From an uncultured Lachnoanaerobaculum sp. (GTDB lineage Bacteria > Bacillota > Clostridia > Lachnospirales > Lachnospiraceae), in NCBI RefSeq assembly GCF_938015485.1, contig NZ_CALLVU010000044.1:1-12363 (forward strand): 12,363 bases of DNA, written 5' to 3'. Numbering within the stretch: position 1 is the stretch's first letter; every line of letters begins with the position of its first letter. The position numbers were made by a program, and so were the translations under genes. Below, piece after piece: positions 7,292 to 12,363 of this stretch. Under the pieces are notes generated by a model. That model was given only the letters and a program-made list of their open reading frames with translations, was not told where the DNA came from and made no database searches.

Positions 7292-7840
7292 TTGAAATAT
7301 TATGAAAACATAAAACTTAAAAATAATATGGTTTGTATTATAAGGAATGCAACAATTACCGATGCCAAGGGAGTGCTTGAGAATACTAAGATTATCCGTG
7401 AAGAAACAGACTTCCTTCTTTCTTATCCGGATGAAATAAATTTTAGTGTTGAGGAAAAAGAGAAATTCCTTGAAGATAAAGAAAACAGCTCCTGTGAGAT
7501 ACAAATTTGTGCGATTGTTGATGATAGAATTGTCGGTTTAGCAGGAATTTCTGCGGTTGGATCAAAAGATAAGGTAAAACATCGTGCAGAGTTCGGGATA
7601 AGTATTGAAAAAGCATATTATGGGAAAGGTATAGGTACTGCATTAACAAAGGCATGTATTGAATGTGCAAAAACTGCCGGCTATAGGCAATTGGAACTTG
7701 AGGTGGTTGCTGAAAATAAAAATGCTATTGCACTTTATAAAAAATTTGGATTCACGGAAACCGGTCGTAATCCGAGAGGTTTTTGTTCTCGTTATACCGG
7801 ATGGCAAGAACTTATATCTATGTTATTGGAGTTGGATTAA
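7292..7840 (+). CDS. GNAT family N-acetyltransferase
   Basis: Gcn5-related acetyltransferase (182 aa) that would transfer acetyl from acetyl-CoA to an amine. The early IRNATITDA block (16-25) opens the domain. The acetyl-CoA pyrophosphate loop is AYYGKGIGTAL (108-118). The C-terminal ENKNAIALYKKFGFTETGR (141-159) is the usual closing motif. The start is TTG, with AGAGAGGA at 7275-7282. The residues it adds (KYYENIKLKNN) match the N-terminus of close family members as I recall them, so it is preferred over the ATG at 7328, which lacks a ribosome site. It lies 23 bases after the endonuclease V-like gene and probably shares its transcript. The substrate (protein, antibiotic or metabolite) cannot be told. 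It ends ahead of the bidirectional terminator. Confidence 0.9.
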   Translation: MKYYENIKLKNNMVCIIRNATITDAKGVLENTKIIREETDFLLSYPDEINFSVEEKEKFLEDKENSSCEIQICAIVDDRIVGLAGISAVGSKDKVKHRAEFGISIEKAYYGKGIGTALTKACIECAKTAGYRQLELEVVAENKNAIALYKKFGFTETGRNPRGFCSRYTGWQELISMLLELD

Positions 7841-7921
7841 AGGTTGTTTTTGATAATATGTTTATTAAATTTTAGATCTAGGGCAGTCATTTCTATTGCT
7901 GTTTTGCAATTTTATTCGAAT

Positions 7922-7962
7922 AAAAAAAGAGGATGTCGCATCGCGACATCCTCAAATTTTTT
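7922..7962. terminator. Bidirectional intrinsic terminator between convergent genes
   Basis: A perfect 11-bp stem, GAGGATGTCGC (7929-7939) with GCGACATCCTC (7943-7953), closes a 3-base ATC loop. Seven A residues (7922-7928) precede it and a T run (7957-7962) follows. It therefore can end both the plus-strand GNAT transcript and the minus-strand cell-wall protein transcript. On the minus strand the T run is immediate, so termination should be strongest for that gene. Confidence 0.95.
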
Positions 7963-8780
7963 ATCTGCTCTGTGTCCAAACACCGTTTCCGTCTACATAG
8001 TAGCGGTTGTTGTCAACCCACTGGCTGGTAAGCATCTTACCGAGATTGCTTCCGTCCTCTTTGCTGAGCCAGTACCACTTGCCTGAATATGGGCTCTTTA
8101 ACCAACCGGTCATCATATAACCTCTGTTATCGAAGTAGTACCAGTTGCCGTTAATCTGCTGCCAGTTGTTTATAGTATAGCTTCTGTCGGCATTTATATA
8201 CCACCAGCCTACATTGTCCTTTAACCAAGCGCCTGTGCTGTTTGAGTTTGCACCGTTAGGTCCTGAGTTACCGCCATTATTGTTACTGCTTTGTCCGCCG
8301 AGATTTGATAAGATATCGTCATCTACATCAAATTCATCAGACTCTGTCCATTTATTACTTTTAGTACCGTTGCTTGCAACTGCACGAATCTTTACAGTGT
8401 AGCTTCCCTTGCCGTTCTCACGGATTTTGCTGCGGAAATCATAGCTTGTACCTGATGTTGTTATATTATCCTTGATTGAATTATTACGATAAAGCTTTAC
8501 TTCGTACTTGCTGGCATAGTCGGCCTTGTCCCAAGATATGATAGGGCTGTCATCATCACCCCAGTTGATATCGCTTACTTCAAGAGCACCGTTGTCACCT
8601 GCGCTTGTCTTTGGAAGTGTAACTGTTACAGACATGCTTGTTCCGCTTGCAGAAATCTTTGATATTGTAGCGCCCTTGCCTGTTTTATCGTTAAGACTGA
8701 TATTGCCGTTTGGTGTACCCTTGAAAGTATAGTCTTCACAAAACAACTGACGCCATCTTCTTTAAACTTCCTTGAATCAT
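7961..8780 (-). pseudogene. Cell-wall-binding-repeat protein, broken near the signal peptide
   Basis: The main open frame (261 codons back to a TTG at 8746) reads as a surface protein. It has a beta-rich N-terminal part with TVTLPKTSAGDNGALEVSDI (41-60), an Fn3-like domain (about 68-141, PIISWDKADYASKYEVKLYR), a disordered Asn/Gly/Ser linker (about 146-172), and choline-binding-type cell-wall repeats (174-261; GWWYINAD, NWYYFDNRGYMMTGW, KWYWLS). Such proteins need export, but this frame has no signal peptide. Just upstream, a GGAGG ribosome site (about 8789-8785) leads to an ATG at 8780 reading MIQGSLKKMASVVL, the start of a typical signal peptide. That frame hits TGA at 8738-8736, one base out of phase with the main frame. 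The rest of the signal peptide is missing, so an internal deletion or frameshift is likely. A truncated but expressed form, or a sequencing error, remains possible. Confidence 0.72.
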
Positions 8781-8832
8781 ACAATCCTCCATTCTGCAGG
8801 CTCTCCTGCAAGATAAATATTTTAATGTTATG

Positions 8833-8861
8833 ATTATATTCTAAAGTATTTTTTGTAGAAA
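8833..8861 (-). promoter_or_regulatory. Possible promoter of the minus-strand cell-wall gene
   Basis: Read on the minus strand, a perfect TATAAT -10 box (8838-8833) lies 17 bases after a weak TTTCTA -35 box (8861-8856). It is correctly placed about 50 bases upstream of the ATG at 8780. The -10 is exact but the -35 matches poorly, so support is moderate. Confidence 0.4.
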
Positions 8862-9034
8862 ATATAGTCCTTTAGGCTTAAGTTTATCTTACTTAATTGT
8901 AACTAAAATTGAATATCCTCAGAAAATGCAGAATAAATTTTGAAGATTTACAGAATATTATTAACAAAGGCAATTTATTGCAATTATCTGTATTCACATG
9001 AATAATTAAATTTATAAAATATTTAGGTATGTAC

Positions 9035-9063
9035 TTGATTTCCCGGATGAAATAAGGTATAAA
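9035..9063 (+). promoter_or_regulatory. Sigma-70-type promoter of the metal transporter operon
   Basis: TTGATT (9035-9040) and TATAAA (9058-9063) are separated by exactly 17 bases, close to the vegetative consensus. Transcription should begin near 9070, which is the first base of the DtxR-like operator, so a bound repressor would block initiation. Confidence 0.75.
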
Positions 9064-9069
9064 TTAAAT

Positions 9070-9088
9070 ATAGGTTAGGTTAACCTAA
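9070..9088 (+). promoter_or_regulatory. DtxR-family-like metalloregulator operator
   Basis: The 19 bases ATAGGTTAGGTTAACCTAA match 16 of 19 positions of the classic DtxR/IdeR consensus TTAGGTTAGCCTAACCTAA. Inside it, TTAGGTTAACCTAA (9075-9088) is a perfect 14-base palindrome. It lies directly after the -10 box, at the predicted transcription start. DtxR-family proteins (MntR, TroR, IdeR) repress Mn or Fe uptake genes when the metal is plentiful. The regulator gene is not in the window, and which metal it senses is inferred. Confidence 0.7.
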
Positions 9089-9105
9089 TTATAAAAATAA
9101 AACAA

Positions 9106-9119
9106 CCTAATTAATTAGG
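9106..9119 (+). promoter_or_regulatory. Second palindrome overlapping the ribosome site
   Basis: CCTAATTAATTAGG is a perfect 14-base palindrome carrying the same CCTAA/TTAGG half-sites as the upstream operator, but with a different centre. Its right end forms part of the AGGAGGAG ribosome site (9117-9124) of the binding-protein gene. It may be a second, weaker operator, or an RNA fold that covers the ribosome site. Confidence 0.45.
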
Positions 9120-9128
9120 AGGAGTAAT

Positions 9129-10055
9129 ATGTTTAAAAGAAATTTAAGTATACTTATTGCAGCCGCAGGAATGGCTTTATCACTTTGTGCATGTGCGGGA
9201 GGAAAAGCCGCTACAACAGATAAGAAAAATGTAGTCGTTACAACTTCGTTTTTACAGGATATGGTAGAAGAGCTTGCAGGTGATACCGTTAATGTGGAGC
9301 TTATAATACCTGCAGGTGAGGATCCGCATCTATACGTTGCAAAGCCTGAGGACTATACAAAGCTTAGCAAGTCGGATCTTACTTTATATCATGGACTTCA
9401 TTTTGAAGGGAAAATGGTGGAAGCACTTGAAGCTAAGGGTGAGGCTGTAAGCAGAAATTTTCCGAAAGATCGCATAGGAACAATGGATGAAGACGGTCAT
9501 GTTATTACAGATCCGCATTTCTGGTTTGATATAGGACTTTATAAAATGGCGGTTGAAGCTGCAGGTGAGTCACTTGAAAATTTGAATCCCGAATATAAGG
9601 ATAAGTATGAAGAGAATAAAACAAAGTATTTGGAGGAACTTACAAAGCTTGATGAGTATGTAAAGGAGAATATTTCTTCAATACCTAAGGAGAGCAGATA
9701 TTTGATCACGCCTCATGATGCATTCAATTATTTCTCAAGAGCATATGATATAGAAGTAAAAGCACCTCAAGGTGTAAGCACCGAATCGGAGGTGGCAAAT
9801 CAGGATATACAGGAAACTATAGATTTTATAGTGGAACATAAAATAAAAGCTATATTTGCGGAATCTACAACCGATCCTGCCCGTATGGAAAAGTTAAGAG
9901 AGGGTGCAGCTGCAAAGGGAGCGGATGTAAAGATTGTAAGCGGTGAAGGAAATGAGCTATTCTCGGATTCATTGGCACCGAAGGGTGAAGACGGCGATAC
10001 ATATATTGATATGTATAAGCATAATGTAAAACTGATTACCGATAATTTAAAATAG
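9129..10055 (+). CDS. Metal ABC transporter substrate-binding lipoprotein, TroA-like
   Basis: Cluster A-I (ZnuA/PsaA/TroA family) metal-binding protein, 308 aa. A lipoprotein signal peptide (KR, hydrophobic core, LCAC lipobox) predicts lipidation at Cys22 and anchoring outside the membrane. Metal ligands are visible at His67 (GEDPHLY), His130 (DPHFWFD), His196 (TPHDAF) and Asp280 (ELFSDSLAP). This His/His/His/Asp set matches treponemal TroA (Zn/Mn) rather than PsaA, which has Glu at the third site. No long His/Asp-rich loop typical of many ZnuA proteins is seen, which leans toward Mn or mixed Mn/Zn. It is the first gene of a four-gene operon, with a strong AGGAGGAG site and a DtxR-like operator upstream. 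The true metal cannot be fixed from sequence. Confidence 0.93.
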   Translation: MFKRNLSILIAAAGMALSLCACAGGKAATTDKKNVVVTTSFLQDMVEELAGDTVNVELIIPAGEDPHLYVAKPEDYTKLSKSDLTLYHGLHFEGKMVEALEAKGEAVSRNFPKDRIGTMDEDGHVITDPHFWFDIGLYKMAVEAAGESLENLNPEYKDKYEENKTKYLEELTKLDEYVKENISSIPKESRYLITPHDAFNYFSRAYDIEVKAPQGVSTESEVANQDIQETIDFIVEHKIKAIFAESTTDPARMEKLREGAAAKGADVKIVSGEGNELFSDSLAPKGEDGDTYIDMYKHNVKLITDNLK

Positions 10056-10072
10056 TACCTTTGAGGTTTGAT

Positions 10073-10783
10073 ATGGAAAAAGTATTGATACATTTGGAAG
10101 ACTTTACAATGGCATATACAGATATTCCCGTGATATGGGATATGGATCTTGATATCTATGAGGGAAGCATTACCGCAATAATAGGACCGAACGGAGCCGG
10201 AAAATCCACCTTGATGAAGGGAATACTGGGGCTTATGAAGCCTATTTCAGGTAAAGTAAGTATTATGGGTAAGTCTTACAAGGAGGTATATAAGCAGATT
10301 GCTTATATACCTCAGACCACCACGGTAAACTGGAATTTTCCCACTACGGTAATTGATGTGGTGACAATGGGAAGATATGCGGGGCTTGGTTTGTTTAAAA
10401 GAGTAAATGCTTCTGAAAAAGAAAAAGCTTTGGAAGCATTGAAAAAAATGAAAATGGAAGATTTTGCCTCCAGGCAGATCTCGGAACTTTCAGGGGGACA
10501 AAAACAAAGGGTATTCATAGCAAGGGCGATTGCTCAGAATGCCTTTATTTACTTTATGGATGAACCGCTTGCAGGAGTTGATAAGAAAACCGAGAATATA
10601 ATTATAGAAACAATGAGGGAGTTTAAAAAAGAGGGGAAAACCATTATAGCGGTACACCATGATTTAAATACACTATGCGAATATTTCGATCATGTGGTTA
10701 TGGTGAATAAACAGCTTATAGCAAGCGGAAGAACCGAGGAAACTTTTATAAAAGAAAATATAGATGCGACATATGGGGAGTAG
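10073..10783 (+). CDS. Metal ABC transporter ATP-binding protein, TroB/MntB-ATPase type
   Basis: Cytoplasmic ABC ATPase (236 aa) powering metal uptake. Counting from this ATG, Walker A is GPNGAGKST (38-46), followed by the Q-loop YIPQ, the signature LSGGQKQR, Walker B FIYFMDEP with the catalytic Glu, and the switch His in VHHDL. The segment TTTVNWNFPTTVIDVV is typical of Mn/Zn-type ATPases. The ATG at 10073 has GAGG six bases upstream (10063-10066). A TTG at 10061 in the same frame is open, but it would cover that ribosome site and has none of its own. The gene lies 17 bases after the binding protein and 3 bases before the permease. It contains an unusual perfect hairpin just before the Q-loop codons. 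Confidence 0.93.
   Translation: MEKVLIHLEDFTMAYTDIPVIWDMDLDIYEGSITAIIGPNGAGKSTLMKGILGLMKPISGKVSIMGKSYKEVYKQIAYIPQTTTVNWNFPTTVIDVVTMGRYAGLGLFKRVNASEKEKALEALKKMKMEDFASRQISELSGGQKQRVFIARAIAQNAFIYFMDEPLAGVDKKTENIIIETMREFKKEGKTIIAVHHDLNTLCEYFDHVVMVNKQLIASGRTEETFIKENIDATYGE
10283..10313 (+). repeat. Perfect 14-bp intragenic hairpin in the ATPase gene
   Basis: GAGGTATATAAGCA (10283-10296) and TGCTTATATACCTC (10300-10313) are exact inverted complements around a 3-base GAT loop. The left arm contains most of an AAGGAGG ribosome-like sequence (10280-10286). No T run follows, so it is not a standard terminator. It spans codons just before the Q-loop, and its arms are longer than those of the window's clear terminator. 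Confidence 0.65.
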
Positions 10784-10786
10784 ACT

Positions 10787-11674
10787 ATGAATATAAGTAT
10801 TATTACACAGTATTCATTTATTGTGGTTGCGATAGGAACAATGCTGCTTGCCATGGCAACAGGTATAGTCGGAACGATAAGTATTTTAAAGGGGCAAAGT
10901 CTGATAGGTGATGCTGTAGGACATGCATCACTTCCCGGAATAATTTTGGCATTTATGATATCCGGAAGAAAAAGCTCTCTTATTTTAATGCTCGGTGCAA
11001 TAGCGGCAGGCATAGTCGCTTTTATGTTGATACAGATTATTTCGGAAGGCTCCAAAATAGAAGCGGATACCGCAATGGCGGTCATTTTATCGGCAATGTT
11101 CGGTATGGGTATGGTATTAAAAAGTTATATACAGGGCAATCCGAAATATCAGGGAGCTTCACAGTCGGGACTTGCAAGCTATATATTCGGACAGGCGGCA
11201 TATATACTGAGGGAGGATGTTTATATAATACTTACGGTATCGGTCATATCTCTTGCCCTATTTATACTGTTTTACAAAGAGATAAAGGTATATGTCTTTG
11301 ATACGGTTTATGCGTATACAATAGGGATAAATTCAAGACTTACCTCTCTTCTTATAATGATAATAACAATGATTTTGATTGCGGCAGGTTTAAAGGCGGT
11401 GGGAGCTATTCTTATAAGCAGTATGCTTATAACTCCTGCCGTTACAGGTTTGCAATGGAGCAAAAGCTATGAGAAAGTCTTAGTGATTGCGGCGGTAACA
11501 GGAGCCGTATCTGCATTCTTCGGTACTTTTATAAGCAGTGCAGTGAAGGGATTTTCTACAGGACCAAGTATTATACTTATTATGTCTATAATAGCGCTTT
11601 CATCCGTATTTTTTGCACCGAGAGGTATTGTGAGAATGCTTTTAAATATTAGGAAGATGAGGGCAGGGAAATGA
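10787..11674 (+). CDS. Metal ABC transporter permease, ABC-3 family (TroC-like)
   Basis: Membrane subunit of the metal importer (295 aa, full length). Eight to nine hydrophobic helices are visible. Family marks are the early GIVGTISILKGQSLIGDAVGHA block, ending in the DAxGHASLPG motif, and the later LKAVGAILISSMLITPAV motif near residues 204-221. It starts three bases after the ATPase stop with a GGGGAG ribosome site. Its end overlaps the start of the second permease by four bases (ATGA), so the two are probably coupled and form a heterodimer, as in TroC/TroD. Confidence 0.94.
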   Translation: MNISIITQYSFIVVAIGTMLLAMATGIVGTISILKGQSLIGDAVGHASLPGIILAFMISGRKSSLILMLGAIAAGIVAFMLIQIISEGSKIEADTAMAVILSAMFGMGMVLKSYIQGNPKYQGASQSGLASYIFGQAAYILREDVYIILTVSVISLALFILFYKEIKVYVFDTVYAYTIGINSRLTSLLIMIITMILIAAGLKAVGAILISSMLITPAVTGLQWSKSYEKVLVIAAVTGAVSAFFGTFISSAVKGFSTGPSIILIMSIIALSSVFFAPRGIVRMLLNIRKMRAGK

Positions 11675-12363
11675 TTGAATCTTTGTATATTCTTATAATA
11701 ACTTCACTTGCCTGTGCCGTTTTGGGAGTGTTTTTAGTTTTAAGAAGACTTTCAATGGTTTCCGATGCAATCTCACATTCCGTACTTCTTGGAATAGTTA
11801 TAGGATATTTTGTTACTAAAGATATAGGGAGTGTTTTATTAATAATAGGAGCAAGTCTTTTCGGTGTTTTAACGACTGTTTGTATAGAGTTACTGATAAA
11901 AAGTAAAAGAGTGACGGAAGATGCTTCTGTAGGTATAATTTTTCCGCTGTTTTTTTCGATAGCCGTTATACTTATTACAAGATATGCAAGAAATGTACAT
12001 CTGGATACTGAGGTGGTTTTGATTGGAGAAATTATACTGGCTCCGCTTCATAGAATAAATTTCCTTGGATTAAGCCTTCCAAAGGCTTTGATACAGATGA
12101 GTTTTGTACTTTTGATAAATATTGTATTTATAGCGGTTTTTTTTAGAAAACTGAAAATAAGTTCATTTGATCCTGTATATGCCGGAGTGGCCGGTATTGC
12201 AGGTGCAGGTCTTTATTATGTTTTTATGGCTTTGGTTTCATTTACTGCAGTTTCTGCGTTTGAGTCGGTAGGTGCGATACTTACAATATCCTTTTTTATT
12301 TCACCGGCTGCAAGTGCATATCTGATTTCAAAGGACCTTAAAATAACAATATTTTTGGCAGCT
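11671..12363 (+). CDS. Second metal ABC transporter permease, ABC-3 family (TroD-like), 3' end outside window
   Basis: The open frame from the ATG at 11671 runs 231 codons to the window edge with no stop. It begins MIESLYILIITSLACAVLGV and continues with LRRLSMVSDAISHSVLLGIV, the ABC-3 equivalent of the DAxGHA block. A cytoplasmic TEDASVGIIF segment and SFDPVYAGV follow, then the conserved SAFESVGAILTISFFISPAA, which matches the second ABC-3 core. It is related to the preceding permease but clearly distinct. Two different ABC-3 permeases in tandem are characteristic of TroABCD/MntABCD systems; ZnuABC and PsaABC have only one. The missing part should be some 50-150 residues. Confidence 0.92.
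   Translation, partial: MIESLYILIITSLACAVLGVFLVLRRLSMVSDAISHSVLLGIVIGYFVTKDIGSVLLIIGASLFGVLTTVCIELLIKSKRVTEDASVGIIFPLFFSIAVILITRYARNVHLDTEVVLIGEIILAPLHRINFLGLSLPKALIQMSFVLLINIVFIAVFFRKLKISSFDPVYAGVAGIAGAGLYYVFMALVSFTAVSAFESVGAILTISFFISPAASAYLISKDLKITIFLAA

Larger units (their letters stand above)
8781..9128. other. Divergent intergenic region between the cell-wall gene and the metal-transport operon
   Basis: These 348 bases have no gene I can support. The left edge holds the minus-strand ribosome site (GGAGG) and a short inverted repeat (TGCAGG/CCTGCA, 8795-8810, 4-base loop) in the likely leader of the cell-wall gene. A possible minus-strand promoter lies at 8833-8861. The right end holds the promoter, operator and ribosome site of the metal transporter operon. 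The AT-rich middle, roughly 8865-9030, shows no convincing structure or open frame. Confidence 0.7.

Noticed and set aside
7844..8086. Plus-strand open frame after the GNAT gene
   Set aside because: It runs through the terminator hairpin and then antisense to the cell-wall-repeat gene, with no family resemblance.
8736..8764. Programmed frameshift joining the signal-peptide start to the cell-wall protein
   Set aside because: There is no slippery heptamer or long homopolymer at the overlap, and the joined product would still lack a full signal peptide.
8626..8811. Minus-strand open frame overlapping the start of the cell-wall gene
   Set aside because: It is a third frame lacking a ribosome site at its start; its later part is a shadow of the real coding sequence.
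10061..10072. TTG at 10061 as start of the metal ATPase
   Set aside because: It covers the GAGG ribosome site of the ATG at 10073 and has no ribosome site of its own.
1..12363. CRISPR arrays, tRNA or rRNA genes, insertion sequences
   Set aside because: No regularly spaced direct repeats, cloverleaf-like segments, rRNA-like stretches or transposase-like proteins were seen on either strand.

Overview
The window is AT-rich, with Arg often written AGA/AGG and Ile ATA, strong GGAGG-type ribosome sites, several TTG starts and tightly packed operons. It carries pectin-degradation genes, a choline-binding-type cell-wall repeat protein and a Tro/Mnt-type metal transporter. Together these suggest a low-GC Firmicute, most likely a clostridial Lachnospiraceae-type gut or oral anaerobe. 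That assignment is inferred from style and gene families, not from any marker gene.

Positions 1-6278 hold one plus-strand pectin/oligogalacturonide operon whose 5' end lies outside the window. In order it contains the 3' part of a MalF-type sugar ABC permease, a MalG-type permease, a GH105 unsaturated galacturonyl hydrolase, a GH28 polygalacturonase, a CE8 pectin methylesterase and a xylose-isomerase-like TIM-barrel protein. Genes overlap or lie a few bases apart. None of the three pectin enzymes has a signal peptide. The layout therefore reads as import first, then cytoplasmic de-esterification (CE8), trimming (GH28) and removal of unsaturated end residues (GH105). The expected substrate-binding protein and regulator would lie upstream.

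Positions 6279-6511 are a short gap that seems to contain the worn 3' end of a lost gene. Positions 6512-7840 hold three co-directional genes: a stand-alone DUF1722 (YbgA-like) protein, a T4 endonuclease V-like (pyrimidine dimer glycosylase superfamily) protein overlapping it by 17 bases, and a GNAT acetyltransferase. The first pair echoes the E. coli ybgA-phr arrangement and points to UV/DNA-damage repair.

A strong bidirectional terminator at 7922-7962 separates these genes from a convergent minus-strand gene (7961-8780). That gene encodes an Fn3-like plus cell-wall-binding-repeat protein and appears broken: a good start site with the beginning of a signal peptide is out of frame with the rest.

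From 9035 to the end is a TroABCD-like metal ABC transporter operon: a promoter, a DtxR-family-like operator at the likely transcription start, a second palindrome over the ribosome site, a lipoprotein with a TroA-like His/His/His/Asp metal set, an ATPase, one complete ABC-3 permease, and a second permease cut by the window end. Besides these genes, the window holds two unusually perfect intragenic hairpins (in the CE8 and ATPase genes).
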